DNA of 64,000 nt from an uncultured Sutterella sp. (GTDB lineage Bacteria; Pseudomonadota; Gammaproteobacteria; Burkholderiales; Burkholderiaceae_F): positions 1 through 64,000 of the forward strand of contig CAJMKD010000002.1 in the NCBI GenBank assembly GCA_905213905.1. Direction: 5' to 3'. Below, piece by piece: positions 50,694 to 60,526 of the stretch. How positions within the stretch are numbered: the first letter of the stretch is position 1; each line of letters opens with the position of its first letter. Position numbers and translations under genes: made by a program. The notes below the pieces were generated by a model, which saw nothing but the letters and a program-made list of their open reading frames with translations, was not told the origin of the DNA and did not search any database.

Positions 50694-52256
50694 ATGACGG
50701 CAGAAATCAACAAGGAAGCCCAAGGCGCAGCCGATGAGCTGGCTCGCGCCGTGGCCTGGCTTCACGATCTCGTTCACGAAGGCGCGCACCTGCGGGTCGA
50801 CAGCCGCGAGGTGCGCCCCGGGGACATCTTCGTGGCCGTGCCGGGCGCGACGGTTGACGGACGCGCTTTTATCCGGGTTGCGGCTGCGCGCGGCGCGGCG
50901 GCTGTCCTCATGGAGGCGCGCGACGACAGCATGCCGGGCGAACACTATCCGGTCGCCACGCGCGCCGTGAAGAATCTCCGGGCGCATTTGGGCGAAGTCG
51001 CGGCTGCCTTCTACGGCGAACCCTCCCGGGCGATGACGGGCATTGCCGTCACCGGCACGAACGGCAAGACGACGACCGCCTTCTGGTGCGCGCAGCTCTT
51101 CTCGAAGCTCGGCGCGCCCTGCGGCGTGATCGGCACTGTCGGCACGTTCTTCAAGGAAAAGCGCTTTGAGGCGCCCGAACTCACGACGCCCGACGCCGTG
51201 TCGCTGCAGGGCATCTATTCGGACATGCGCCGCGCGGGCGCCGAGGCGTTCGCCGTCGAGGCAAGCTCGGTCGGGCTCGAGCAGGGCCGGCTCGCAGGTT
51301 CGCGCTTTCGCATCGGCATCTTCACGAATCTCTCGCGCGATCACCTCGACTACCATCGAACGATGCAGGCCTATGAGGACGCCAAGGCGATTCTTTTCCG
51401 CTGGCCCGGACTTGAGGCGGCGGTGCTCAATGCGAACGATCCCGTTGCCGAGCGCTATGCGGCCGCTGCGGCGGCAAACGGCGCCGCTCTTTGGTTCACC
51501 GGCACCGAAGGCCGCGCTTCGAAGCTTGTCGAGCGCTTCCCCGGCGCGCACGTCGTCGAGGCCGAGGATGTTGCCATGGGCGAGCGCGGCATGACGTTCC
51601 TGCTGCGGGCGGACGCCGCCAGCGCGCGGGTTTCGATCGCGCAGATCGGCGCCTACAACGTGGAAAACATGCTCGGCGTCGTTGCCGCAGCGCTTGCTGC
51701 CGGCCATGCCTTTGACGCGGTGGCGCCGCTCCTCTCGACGCTCTCCGCGCCGCCGGGGCGGCTCGAGACGGTGCATGCGGACGGGATGCCGCTCGGCGTC
51801 GTCGACTTTGCCCACACCCCAGACGGCCTCCAAAAGACGCTTGAGAGCCTTCTGCCCGCCGCGCGCGCCAGAGGCGGGCGGCTTTGGGTCGTGTTCGGAT
51901 GCGGCGGCGACCGTGATGCCGGCAAGCGACCGATGATGGGCGAAATTGCCGCGCGGCTCGCCGACCGCGTGATCGTGACGAGCGACAACCCGAGAACGGA
52001 AGATCCCGAGGCCATCTGTGCGGCTGTCGCGGCCGGCGCAGCCAAGGCCGGCGGCGCGCGCCCCGATGTCGTGGTCGACCGGCGCGAGGCGATTCACCGC
52101 GGCATTCTCGAGGCGGCGCCCGCCGATATCGTGCTCGTGGCCGGCAAAGGCCACGAAACCGAACAGATCACGAAAACGGGGACGCATCACTTCAGCGATG
52201 CGGAGGTGATCCGCGAAGCCTTCAACGAGCGCCGAATGCGTGCGCTTTCGGCTTAA
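50694..52256 (+). CDS. murE: UDP-MurNAc-tripeptide synthetase MurE (meso-DAP adding)
   Basis: MurE adds meso-diaminopimelate to UDP-MurNAc-L-Ala-D-Glu. The 520-residue Mur ligase has DSREVRPGDIFVAVPG near residue 35, the ATP loop GTNGKTTT near 122, and EASSVGLEQGR. SRDHLDYHRTM follows, then the C-terminal SDNPRTEDP, whose DNPR motif selects meso-DAP rather than lysine. ATG 50694 has AAGGAAGG 9 bases upstream; the longer upstream frame overlaps ftsI and is not coding. Confidence 0.96.
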   Translation: MTAEINKEAQGAADELARAVAWLHDLVHEGAHLRVDSREVRPGDIFVAVPGATVDGRAFIRVAAARGAAAVLMEARDDSMPGEHYPVATRAVKNLRAHLGEVAAAFYGEPSRAMTGIAVTGTNGKTTTAFWCAQLFSKLGAPCGVIGTVGTFFKEKRFEAPELTTPDAVSLQGIYSDMRRAGAEAFAVEASSVGLEQGRLAGSRFRIGIFTNLSRDHLDYHRTMQAYEDAKAILFRWPGLEAAVLNANDPVAERYAAAAAANGAALWFTGTEGRASKLVERFPGAHVVEAEDVAMGERGMTFLLRADAASARVSIAQIGAYNVENMLGVVAAALAAGHAFDAVAPLLSTLSAPPGRLETVHADGMPLGVVDFAHTPDGLQKTLESLLPAARARGGRLWVVFGCGGDRDAGKRPMMGEIAARLADRVIVTSDNPRTEDPEAICAAVAAGAAKAGGARPDVVVDRREAIHRGILEAAPADIVLVAGKGHETEQITKTGTHHFSDAEVIREAFNERRMRALSA

Positions 52257-52313
52257 GCCTTCGAGACCGCCGAGGGAAGGCGCTGCCTTCCCGGCGCTTC
52301 AGGAGCAGACATC

Positions 52314-53768
52314 ATGCAGGCATGCCAACCGGAAAATTTTGAAAACCTCGCCTGGCTCGAACGCGCGCTTGCGCCGCTCACGACGGCGTCGACCCTGACG
52401 GCGAGCGACCGCGAAAAACGCTTCGCCGGCATTGAAACAGATTCGCGAAAACTTGCCGCGGGCGTTGTCTTTGCCGCACTTTCAGGCGAGCGCTTCGACG
52501 GGCACGATTTCGTCGAAAAAGCAGCGGCCGCCGGCGCCGTCGCCGCCATTGTGTCGCGGCCCGTCAAGGCGGCCATTGCACAAATTGTCGTCACGGACGT
52601 GCGCGCCGCCTTCGGGCTTGCCGCCAAGCGCTGGCGCGCCCGCTACTCGCTCGGCCTCATTGCCGTGGGCGGCAGCAACGGCAAAACCACGACGACGCAG
52701 ATGATCGCCTCGATTCTGCGCGCGCGCTGGGGCGACGACCGAATGCTCGCCACCGAAGGCAACTTCAACAACGACGTGGGCGTGCCGAAGACGCTTCTGC
52801 GCCTGCGCTTCGAGCACCGCGCCGCCGTGGTCGAAGCTGGGATGAATCATCCGGGCGAAATGGCGAGGCTCGCCGACTGGATTCGCCCGAGCGTCGCCGT
52901 GATGACGAATGCGCAGCGCGAGCATCAGGAATTTCTTTCGAGCGTGGCGGAAACGGCCCACGAGAACGGCCTGCTCATTGCGGCGCTCCCCGAGAGCGGC
53001 GTAGCCGTCTATCCGGCGGACGATGCGTCGGCGGGCATCTGGACTTCGCTCGCGCTCGCGCGCGGCGTGCGTTCGGTGCGCTACGCGAGCGCCCCCGTGA
53101 TTGCGGGCGAAAAAGCTGATCTGACGGGCGAGGCGCTTCCCTCGGGCGAATGCCGCATTTCGGGCTGCGTGCTCGGCCGGACGGTCGACTTCAAGATGAA
53201 TCTGCGCATCGCGGGCGAACACAACCGCCACAACGCCGTGGCCGCCGCCGCTGCGGCGCTCGCGATCGGGATCGACGCCGATTCGATCCGGGCGGGCCTC
53301 GAGGCCTTCGAGGCGCTTCCCGGCCGCGGGCGGCGCCTTGCGGCCGAAAGGCGGCCGGTGATCCTGATTGACGACGCCTACAACGCCAACCCCGACAGCG
53401 TGCGCGCCTCAATGGCGATGCTCGCCGCGGAACCCACCGCGCCCGAGCGCCGCCTCTACATTCTGGGCGACATGGGCGAAGTGGGCGCGGATGCGCTCGC
53501 GCGGCACGCCGAAGTGGGCGCCTGGGCGCGCGAGCTCGGCATCGGCGCGCTCTGGACCGTCGGCCCGCTCTCGAAGGCGGCTGCGGCAGCCTTCGGCGAA
53601 GGCGCGCGTGCTTTTGAGACGCGCGAGGCGCTCATCGCGGCGCTCGGCGAACTGCCGCTGCCGCCCGCGGGCGACCCGGGGCCCGCCATGCGGATTGCCG
53701 TCAAGGCAAGCCACGCAGCCGGGCTGGAAAAAGTGGTGGAGGCGCTGGCCGAGCGGCTCGGGTGCTGA
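52314..53768 (+). CDS. murF: UDP-MurNAc-pentapeptide synthetase MurF
   Basis: MurF adds D-Ala-D-Ala to the tripeptide precursor. The 484-residue protein has DSRKLAAGVVFAALSGERFDGHDF near residue 43 and the ATP loop GGSNGKTTTTQM near 120. NNDVGVPKTLL, GMNHPGEMARL, GEHNRHNAVAAAA and DDAYNANPDSVRA follow, all MurF family marks. GGAG precedes ATG 52314 by 9 bases. murE and murF are separate genes here, not the murEF fusion seen in some relatives. Confidence 0.96.
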   Translation: MQACQPENFENLAWLERALAPLTTASTLTASDREKRFAGIETDSRKLAAGVVFAALSGERFDGHDFVEKAAAAGAVAAIVSRPVKAAIAQIVVTDVRAAFGLAAKRWRARYSLGLIAVGGSNGKTTTTQMIASILRARWGDDRMLATEGNFNNDVGVPKTLLRLRFEHRAAVVEAGMNHPGEMARLADWIRPSVAVMTNAQREHQEFLSSVAETAHENGLLIAALPESGVAVYPADDASAGIWTSLALARGVRSVRYASAPVIAGEKADLTGEALPSGECRISGCVLGRTVDFKMNLRIAGEHNRHNAVAAAAAALAIGIDADSIRAGLEAFEALPGRGRRLAAERRPVILIDDAYNANPDSVRASMAMLAAEPTAPERRLYILGDMGEVGADALARHAEVGAWARELGIGALWTVGPLSKAAAAAFGEGARAFETREALIAALGELPLPPAGDPGPAMRIAVKASHAAGLEKVVEALAERLGC

Positions 53769-53792
53769 TCGGGCAGCGCGAATAAAACGCAC

Positions 53793-53820
53793 AAGGCCGC
53801 GCCAGAGAGCGGCGGCCTTT
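53793..53820 (+). terminator. Hairpin between murF and mraY (possible attenuator)
   Basis: AAGGCCGC (53793-53800) pairs with GCGGCCTT (53812-53819), followed only by TTTC. The T-run is short, so read-through into mraY is expected. Confidence 0.4.
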
Positions 53821-53851
53821 CAACAGAAGAACTTACCAAAAGACAATCCAA

Positions 53852-55006
53852 ATGCTTCTTGAACTCCTGCGCTCGATTGCCCAATCGCATTCGGACTTCG
53901 GCGTATTCAACTACCTCACGCTGCGCGCGCTCCTTGCCTGCCTGACGGCCTTTGCCATCGGCCTTGCGCTCGGGCCCGCCATGATCGCGCGCCTCAAGCT
54001 GATGCACTTCGGGCAGGCCGTGCGCACGAACGGACCGAAGACGCATCTCGTCAAGGACGGCACGCCCACCATGGGCGGCGCGCTCATTCTCTTTGCCATC
54101 ACAGTCTCAACGCTCCTCTGGGCCGATCTCGGCAACCGCTTCATCTGGGTGGTGCTCTTCGTGATGCTCGGCTACGGCGCGATCGGCTGGATCGACGATT
54201 ACCGGAAGGTCGTGCATCACAACCCGCGCGGCATGAGCGCGCGCGAAAAGTTCTCCTGGCAGTCCGTGATCGCTGTCGCCGCGGGGTTCTATCTCGCGGT
54301 GGCGCTTTCCGTGAAGCCCGGCGAAGGCTTGGGCGAAGCGCTGGCCGCCTGGTACGATGCGCGCTTCCCGCTCGACATGTCGGCCAATCTCCATCTCCTC
54401 ATTCCGTGCTTTAAGGAGATCGCCCTGCCGTTCGGGCTCCTCGGCTTCATGATCTTCACCTTCGTCGTGATCGTGGGCTCGAGCAACGCCGTGAACCTCA
54501 CCGACGGGCTCGACGGCCTGGCGATTCTGCCGACGGTGCTCGTCGGCAGCGCGCTCGGCATCTTCTGCTATGCGGGCGGACGCCCCGACTTTGCGTCGTA
54601 CCTCTTCATTCCCTACATTCCGGGCGCGGGCGAACTGGTTGTCTTTGCGGGCGCGCTTGCCGGGGCCGGACTGGCTTTTCTTTGGTTCAACGCGCATCCG
54701 GCGCAGGTATTCATGGGCGACGTGGGCGCGCTCGCCTTGGGCGGCGCCCTCGGCACGATGGCTGTCGTGGCGCGCCAGGAGCTCGTGCTCGCCGTCATGG
54801 GCGGCGTCTTTGTGGTTGAGACGCTCTCGGTCATGATCCAGACCGTTTACTTCCGGCTCTCGCACGGCAAGCGCGTCTTCCTGATGGCGCCGATTCACCA
54901 TCACTTCGAGCTCAAGGGCTGGAAGGAGACGCAGGTTGTCACCCGCTTTTGGATCATCACGTTCGTGCTTGTGCTGATCGGGCTCTCGACGCTCAAGATT
55001 CGATAG
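53852..55006 (+). CDS. mraY: Phospho-MurNAc-pentapeptide translocase MraY
   Basis: MraY transfers phospho-MurNAc-pentapeptide to undecaprenyl phosphate, giving lipid I at the inner membrane. The 384-residue protein has about ten membrane helices. Motifs are KDGTPTMGGALIL near residue 68 and the acidic GWIDDYRKVV near 110. The SSNAVNLTDGLDGLA loop lies near 215, FMGDVGALALGGALG near 288, and RVFLMAPIHHHFELKGW near 345. These carry the catalytic aspartates and the histidine cluster. The ribosome-binding site before ATG 53852 is weak. Confidence 0.98.
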   Translation: MLLELLRSIAQSHSDFGVFNYLTLRALLACLTAFAIGLALGPAMIARLKLMHFGQAVRTNGPKTHLVKDGTPTMGGALILFAITVSTLLWADLGNRFIWVVLFVMLGYGAIGWIDDYRKVVHHNPRGMSAREKFSWQSVIAVAAGFYLAVALSVKPGEGLGEALAAWYDARFPLDMSANLHLLIPCFKEIALPFGLLGFMIFTFVVIVGSSNAVNLTDGLDGLAILPTVLVGSALGIFCYAGGRPDFASYLFIPYIPGAGELVVFAGALAGAGLAFLWFNAHPAQVFMGDVGALALGGALGTMAVVARQELVLAVMGGVFVVETLSVMIQTVYFRLSHGKRVFLMAPIHHHFELKGWKETQVVTRFWIITFVLVLIGLSTLKIR

Positions 55007-55088
55007 CCCTAACGCCTCTGCCGCATCGCCTTGAGGGCTGGCTTTCTCCCGGGAAGGCGCCTGCGGCCGCGAAGATAGGATGAAGAAA

Positions 55089-56597
55089 ATGACGAAAAAA
55101 GCTTTGGTTGTCGGACTCGGCGCATCGGGACTCGCTGCGCTCACGCTGCTCAAGCGCCGCGGCTGGACGGCTGCGGCTGCCGATACGCGCGCGGCGCCGC
55201 CCAATGCGGATGTGGTGCGCGAGCGCTGGCCCGACGTGGCACTCACGCTCGGCGCGCTGCCGGAAACGCTCGCCGACGGCATCGACCTCCTGGTGATGTC
55301 GCCGGGCGTTTCGCCCTATTTCGGGGCAGCTGCGCCGCTTGTTGCGCGCGCAAAGGCCGCCGGCGTCGACATTGCGGGCGAAATCGAACTTTTCGCGCGC
55401 GAGCTCAAGCGCCTGAGCGCACAAACGGGGTATGCCCCGAAAGTCATCGGCGTCACCGGCACCAACGGCAAAACGACCACCACGTCGCTCACCGCAAAAA
55501 TGACGGCTGCCGCCGGCATGACGACGATCGCGGCCGGCAACATCGGTCCCAATGCGGTGCTCGAGCTTCTTGCCGCGCAGGATGAAAAGCGCCTCCCCGA
55601 CTGCTGGGTGCTTGAGCTCTCAAGCTTTCAGCTTGAAACGACCTCGTCGCTCGTCTGCGACGCTGCGGCGCTGCTCAACGTGACGGAAGACCACATCGAC
55701 TGGCACGGCTCGCTCGACGCCTATGCGGCGGCCAAGGCGCGGATCTTTTCGCCCGGCACCGTGCGGGTCGTCAATCGCGAGGATGCCCGAACGCTTGAAG
55801 CGGCAAAGTGCGCGGCCGGTTCGCCGATGCTGCGCACCTTTGGCCCCGATGCGCCGAAAGCGCCGGGCGAGTACGGGCTCATTGAGGCGGAAGGCATTTC
55901 GTGGCTCGCGTGCTTGCCGCCCCGTCCGCAGGAAGCCGAGTCCGCAGAGCGCGGACGGCGGGGCGCTTCGCGTGGCCTCTTGGAAGATTTTCCGCAGGCA
56001 GAGCCCCTTCGCCTCATGCCCGAGGATGCGCTCCTCATCCGCGGCCGGCACAACGCGATGAACGCGCTCGCGGCGCTTGCGCTCGCGACCGCCGCAGGGG
56101 CGCCGCTTGCCAAGGCGCTTGCCGCGCTCGCCGTCTATAAGGGCGAGCCGCACCGCGTCGAATTCGTCCGCACGGTCGACGGCGTCGACTTCATCGACGA
56201 CTCGAAGGGCACGAATGTGGGCGCCGTGATTGCGGCTGTGAAGGGCTTTGCAGCGCAGAAAAAGCGCATCCTCATCGTTCTGGGCGGCGACGGCAAGGGA
56301 CAGGACTTTGCGCCGCTCGCCGATGCGCTCCGGGGAACGGCGGGCGCGATTGCGCTCATCGGCCGCGACAAGGACAAAATCGGCGAGGCCCTCTCGTCGC
56401 TTTCCGTGCCGAAGGCCTCTTTTGAGACGCTCGAGGCGGCCGTCGACTGGCTCTGGCGCGAGCACTGTCCGGGCGATGCGCTCCTGCTTTCGCCTGCGTG
56501 CGCTTCCTGGGACATGTTCCGCAACTATGCCGAGCGGAGCGCGCGCTTCATTGCGTGCGCGGATCGCATCGCGTCGGACCTCGGCCTGGCCAAGTAG
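55089..56597 (+). CDS. murD: UDP-MurNAc-L-alanine:D-glutamate ligase MurD
   Basis: MurD adds D-glutamate to UDP-MurNAc-L-Ala. The protein (502 residues from ATG 55089) has GLGASGLAAL at the N-terminal Rossmann fold and the ATP loop GVTGTNGKTTTTSL. NVTEDHIDWHG, the RGRHNAMNALAALA region, PHRVEFVRTVDGVDFIDDSKGTN and LSPACASWDMF follow. It is about 60 residues longer than E. coli MurD (438). Much of the excess is a charged insert near residue 280 (PPRPQEAESAERGRRGASRG). ATG 55080 is an alternative start; TAGGA fits the 55089 start better. Confidence 0.94.
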   Translation: MTKKALVVGLGASGLAALTLLKRRGWTAAAADTRAAPPNADVVRERWPDVALTLGALPETLADGIDLLVMSPGVSPYFGAAAPLVARAKAAGVDIAGEIELFARELKRLSAQTGYAPKVIGVTGTNGKTTTTSLTAKMTAAAGMTTIAAGNIGPNAVLELLAAQDEKRLPDCWVLELSSFQLETTSSLVCDAAALLNVTEDHIDWHGSLDAYAAAKARIFSPGTVRVVNREDARTLEAAKCAAGSPMLRTFGPDAPKAPGEYGLIEAEGISWLACLPPRPQEAESAERGRRGASRGLLEDFPQAEPLRLMPEDALLIRGRHNAMNALAALALATAAGAPLAKALAALAVYKGEPHRVEFVRTVDGVDFIDDSKGTNVGAVIAAVKGFAAQKKRILIVLGGDGKGQDFAPLADALRGTAGAIALIGRDKDKIGEALSSLSVPKASFETLEAAVDWLWREHCPGDALLLSPACASWDMFRNYAERSARFIACADRIASDLGLAK

Positions 56598-56630
56598 CGC
56601 AAGGGCGCCTGCACAAGGGAGAAGAAAGCC

Positions 56631-57824
56631 ATGAATGCAGTCAATGACAGGCGCGGCGGCGGCCGCTGGGGCGCTACGGCGCCGCTCGAAGCCCCCGGGA
56701 TCAACTGGGAGGTGATCATCTGCGTGATGTCCCTCCTTGCGATCGGCTGCGTCATGGTTTTTTCGGCGACTTCCGCTTTTGCGCAAAGCCCGAAATTCAA
56801 TGTGACGGAAACCACCTTCCTCATGCGGCATCTCGCGAGCATCGGCGTGGCGCTCGCGGCGGCGGCCGTCGCCTACCGCGTGCCGATGTCGTTCTGGTTC
56901 CGCTGGTCGGTGCCGATCGGCGTGTGCGTGATCTTTCTGCTGCTTCTCGTCTTTCTGCCCGGGGTCGGCCGAACCGTGAACGGCGCACGGCGCTGGATAT
57001 CGTTCTTCGGCATCATGAACCTGCAGGTATCCGAGATCGTGAAGGTCGCAGCGCTCATCTTCACGGCCGCCTTTGCGGTGAAGAAGCAGGACTACATGCA
57101 CTCGTTTCTTTCGGGCTTCTTCCCGATGGCGGGCGTCATGGTCTTCATTGCGCTGCTCCTCATGCGCCAGCCCGACCTCGGGGCGACCGTCGTGATCGCC
57201 GTCGAAATCATGGGCATTCTCTTTTTGGGCGGCCTCTCCATCAACATTTTCGTCTCCGTGGCGGCGATCCTCATCGCCTTCGTCTGCTGGATGATCTACG
57301 ACACGCCCTGGCGCATCGGGCGCGTGCTCGCTTATCTTGATCCGTGGGCGGACGAATACGTGCTCGGGCAGGCCTATCAGCTCTCGCATTCGCTCATCGC
57401 GTTCGGGCGCGGCGAACTGTTCGGCGTCGGGCTCGGCGGCTCGGTCGAAAAGCTCAACTATCTGCCTGAAGCCCACACCGACTTCATCATGGCGGTGCTC
57501 GCGGAAGAAACGGGATTTGTTGGTGTTATTCTCACACTCTTTATTTTTTACTGGCTCATCCGCCGCGCCTTTGAAATCGGGCGGCAGGCGGTGAAGCTCG
57601 AGCGCCCCTTCCAGGGGCTCCTGGCGCAGGGCGTCGGCCTCTGGTTCGGCGTGCAGGTCTTCATCAACGTGGGCGTCGCCGCCGGCGCGCTCCCCACAAA
57701 GGGGCTCACGCTTCCCTTCGTGAGCTTCGGCGGCTCGGCGCTTCTTTCGTCGATGATCGCCGTGGGTCTGCTGCTGCGGGTGGACCGTGAAAACAAGATT
57801 CTGATGCGCGGAGGTCAGGTTTGA
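56631..57824 (+). CDS. ftsW: Lipid II polymerase FtsW (SEDS glycosyltransferase)
   Basis: FtsW polymerises lipid II at the septum with FtsI. The 397-residue protein has about ten membrane helices after a short basic start. SEDS marks are GAGRW-equivalent NGARRWISF near residue 117, LQVSEIVKVAALIF, RQPDLGATVVI, and the long periplasmic loop with QAYQLSHSLIAFGRGELFGVGLGGSVEKLNYLPEAHTDFI. That loop holds the essential Glu/His-Asp region. GLTLPFVSFGGSAL lies near the end. AGGGAG lies upstream of ATG 56631. Its stop overlaps the murG start (TGATG). Confidence 0.97.
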   Translation: MNAVNDRRGGGRWGATAPLEAPGINWEVIICVMSLLAIGCVMVFSATSAFAQSPKFNVTETTFLMRHLASIGVALAAAAVAYRVPMSFWFRWSVPIGVCVIFLLLLVFLPGVGRTVNGARRWISFFGIMNLQVSEIVKVAALIFTAAFAVKKQDYMHSFLSGFFPMAGVMVFIALLLMRQPDLGATVVIAVEIMGILFLGGLSINIFVSVAAILIAFVCWMIYDTPWRIGRVLAYLDPWADEYVLGQAYQLSHSLIAFGRGELFGVGLGGSVEKLNYLPEAHTDFIMAVLAEETGFVGVILTLFIFYWLIRRAFEIGRQAVKLERPFQGLLAQGVGLWFGVQVFINVGVAAGALPTKGLTLPFVSFGGSALLSSMIAVGLLLRVDRENKILMRGGQV

Positions 57825-58930
57825 TGACTGCGAACGAAGGCAAAAAAACGCTTGTGATAGCCGCTGCCGGCACGGGCGGGCATGTGATGCCCGGGCTTGC
57901 CGTTGCCAAGGCGCTTGAGGAGCGCGGCTGGCATGTGGAATGGATCGGCACGACGACCGGCATGGAGGCCGATTTGGTCGCCAAGCGCGGCATTGCTTTT
58001 CATGGCATTGATTTTCAAGGCATGCGCGGGCGCGGCATCGTGAAGATGGTGACGGGCGGCTTCAAGCTTCTTGGCGCCATCTGGAAAGCGCGCGCGCTAT
58101 TAAAGGCCATCCGGCCGGCAGGCGTTTTCTCGACGGGCGGCTACATTGCCGTTCCGGTGGGCTTTGCCGCACAAAGCCTCAAGCGGCCGCTCGTGCTCAT
58201 GAATTGCGACGCCGACCTCCTGATGTCCACCAATACGCTCATGCCGTTCTGCGATGCGCTCGCCTGCGGCTTCGCCGGCGGCGCGCGCACTTTCGCCGGC
58301 ATCAAGGGCCGCACGACGGGCAATCCCGTGCGGCGCGAAATTGCGGCGCTGCCGCCCCCGGAGGCGCGCTTTGCCGGCCGCACGGGGCCGCTCAAGCTCT
58401 TTGTCTTCGGCGGCTCCCTCGGCGCGCAGGTGCTCAACGACGTGGTGCCCGAGGCCATTGCAAAGCTGCCGCCCGAGAAGCGCCCCATCGTGCTTCATCA
58501 GACGGGCAGGGGGCGCGACGCGGCGGTGCGCGAGCACTACCAGAAGCTCGGCGTTGAAGCGGAGGTTGTGCCCTTCATCGACGACATGGCCGCGCGCTAT
58601 GCCGAGAGCGACCTTGTGGTCTGCCGCGCGGGCGCAACGAGCGCCTCCGAGCTCTGTGCGGCGGGCGCAGCCGCCGTGCTGGTGCCCTTCGTCGCGAAGA
58701 CGACGCGCCACCAGGTCGGCAACGCCAAGTATCTGGCCGACCGGCACGCTGCGACGCTGATCGAGCAGCCCGACTTCACAGCAGACCGGCTCGCAGCGCT
58801 TCTTGCGGACGCGACGCGCGAATCGCTGCTCGAAACCGCTAAGAACGCCCGCGCGATTGCTGCGCCCCGGGCAGCAGAAGCCGTTGCGGATCTGATCGAA
58901 GAAGTGATCGAGAAGCGCCGGCCGCGCTGA
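57824..58930 (+). CDS. murG: UDP-GlcNAc:lipid I N-acetylglucosaminyltransferase MurG
   Basis: MurG makes lipid II from lipid I on the inner face of the membrane. The 368-residue GT28 protein has the N-terminal AAAGTGGHVMPGLAVAKAL glycine-rich loop and FSTGGYIAVPVGFAA. FGGSLGAQVLNDVVPEAI is the second G-loop, HQTGRG follows, and the C-terminal VVCRAGATSASELCAAG binds UDP-GlcNAc. The usual HEQN after VVL is replaced by NCDADLLMS, a variant I associate with Burkholderiales MurG. ATG 57824 overlaps the ftsW stop and has GGAGG 9 bases upstream. Confidence 0.95.
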   Translation: MTANEGKKTLVIAAAGTGGHVMPGLAVAKALEERGWHVEWIGTTTGMEADLVAKRGIAFHGIDFQGMRGRGIVKMVTGGFKLLGAIWKARALLKAIRPAGVFSTGGYIAVPVGFAAQSLKRPLVLMNCDADLLMSTNTLMPFCDALACGFAGGARTFAGIKGRTTGNPVRREIAALPPPEARFAGRTGPLKLFVFGGSLGAQVLNDVVPEAIAKLPPEKRPIVLHQTGRGRDAAVREHYQKLGVEAEVVPFIDDMAARYAESDLVVCRAGATSASELCAAGAAAVLVPFVAKTTRHQVGNAKYLADRHAATLIEQPDFTADRLAALLADATRESLLETAKNARAIAAPRAAEAVADLIEEVIEKRRPR

Positions 58931-59084
58931 TTAGCCCCGTTGAAAGCATTCACAGTTTCATACATAAAAACATCAAAGAAGACCCTTTGAAAAAAACGCA
59001 TCGTCCGACATTTCCCCGAAGCGCGCCTCGCTCGTCCCGGCGGCTTCGCCCGAAGGACGGTCCCAACAAAAAAGGAAGGTCAAA

Positions 59085-60482
59085 TTGAAGTTTCTCGTCA
59101 ATCATCTTCACTTCGTCGGCATCGGCGGCGCCGGCATGAGCGGCATCGCCGAGGTGCTTCTGAATCTCGGCTACGTCGTGAGCGGCTCCGACATCGCCAA
59201 GAGCGCCGTTACGGAACGTCTGCAGACGCTCGGCGCGCGCGTCGCGCTCGGGCACGACAAGAAGAACATCCGCGGCGCGGACGCGGTCGTCATCTCCTCG
59301 GCCGTCAAGAGCGACAACCCTGAAGTCGTCGCCGCGCGCGAGCTCGGCATTCCCGTGGTGCCCCGCGCCGTGATGCTCGCAGAGCTGATGCGCCTGCGCC
59401 GCGGCATCGCCATCGCGGGCGCCCACGGCAAGACCACCACCACGTCGCTCGTGGCGTCGCTCCTTGCGGCGGGCGGGCTCGACCCCACCTTCGTGATCGG
59501 CGGCAAGCTCAATTCCGCCGGCGCGAACGCCCGTCTCGGCACGGGCGAATTCCTCGTGGCGGAGGCCGACGAGTCCGATGCCTCCTTCCTCAATCTCACG
59601 CCCGTGATCTCAGCGGTGACCAACATCGACGAAGATCACATGGACACCTACGGCCACGATTTTGAGAATCTCAAGACGGCGTTCGTGAAGTTCCTTGAGC
59701 GGCTGCCTTTCTACGGCATTGCGGTGCTCTGCATGGACGACGAAAACGTGCGCTCGATCCGCTCGCGCGTCACGAAGCCCGTCGTGGGCTACGGCCTCTC
59801 GAGCGACGCCGACGTGCGCGCGATCGACGTGAAGCCCGTCGGCACGCGCATGCGCTTTACGGTGCTGCGCCCCGACCATCCGCCGCTGCCTGTGGAGCTC
59901 AATCTGCCCGGCATGCACAACGTGCGCAACGCGCTCGCAGCCGTTGCCATCGCAACGCTCTGCGGCGTCAAGGACGAGGCGATCGTCGAGGGGCTCGCGA
60001 ATTTCCGCGGCGTCGGCCGGCGCTTTGCGCAGTACGGCGACATTGCGCTCAAGAACGAAGCGGGCGAAATCACCGGCGCCTTTACGCTCATCGACGACTA
60101 CGGCCACCATCCGCACGAAATGGCAGCAACGCTCGCAGCGATCCGCGGCGCCTGGCCCGATCGCCGCGTTCTGGTCGCGTTCCAGCCGCACCGCTACACG
60201 AGAACGCGCGACTGCTTCGACGAATTCGTGAAGGTGCTTGAGACGGCCGACGACGTGGTGCTTGCGAACGTCTACCCGGCGGGCGAAGCGCCGATCGAAG
60301 GCGCCGACAGCGAGCACTTGGCCGAGGCGATCGAAAAGACGAGCGGCAAAAAGCCTCTCGTCGTTCCTGTCGAGGCGGTGCCCGAAGCGATTCTGCGCAC
60401 CGCGAGGCCCGGCGACGTCGTCGTCACGATGGGCGCGGGCTCGATCGGACGCGCAGCGCCGAAGCTCGCCGGCAAGGCTTGA
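59085..60482 (+). CDS. murC: UDP-MurNAc:L-alanine ligase MurC
   Basis: MurC attaches the first L-alanine to UDP-MurNAc. The 465-residue Mur ligase has FVGIGGAGMSGIAEVL near residue 11 and the ATP loop AGAHGKTTTTSL near 110. EADESDASFL, NIDEDHMDTYG and IDDYGHHPHEMAATL follow, then the FQPHRYTRT motif. The start codon is TTG at 59085, supported by AAGGAAGG 5 bases upstream and by the family N-terminus; no ATG is available nearby. A 154-base gap after murG holds no gene. Confidence 0.96.
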   Translation: MKFLVNHLHFVGIGGAGMSGIAEVLLNLGYVVSGSDIAKSAVTERLQTLGARVALGHDKKNIRGADAVVISSAVKSDNPEVVAARELGIPVVPRAVMLAELMRLRRGIAIAGAHGKTTTTSLVASLLAAGGLDPTFVIGGKLNSAGANARLGTGEFLVAEADESDASFLNLTPVISAVTNIDEDHMDTYGHDFENLKTAFVKFLERLPFYGIAVLCMDDENVRSIRSRVTKPVVGYGLSSDADVRAIDVKPVGTRMRFTVLRPDHPPLPVELNLPGMHNVRNALAAVAIATLCGVKDEAIVEGLANFRGVGRRFAQYGDIALKNEAGEITGAFTLIDDYGHHPHEMAATLAAIRGAWPDRRVLVAFQPHRYTRTRDCFDEFVKVLETADDVVLANVYPAGEAPIEGADSEHLAEAIEKTSGKKPLVVPVEAVPEAILRTARPGDVVVTMGAGSIGRAAPKLAGKA

Positions 60483-60526
60483 GGCAACAGCTCAAACAAA
60501 TTCAAGACGGAAAGAGAGAAATTCAA

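Noticed and set aside
55620..57476. 618-residue minus-strand ORF opposite murD-ftsW
   Set aside because: It spans two real genes; an artefact of high GC at third positions.
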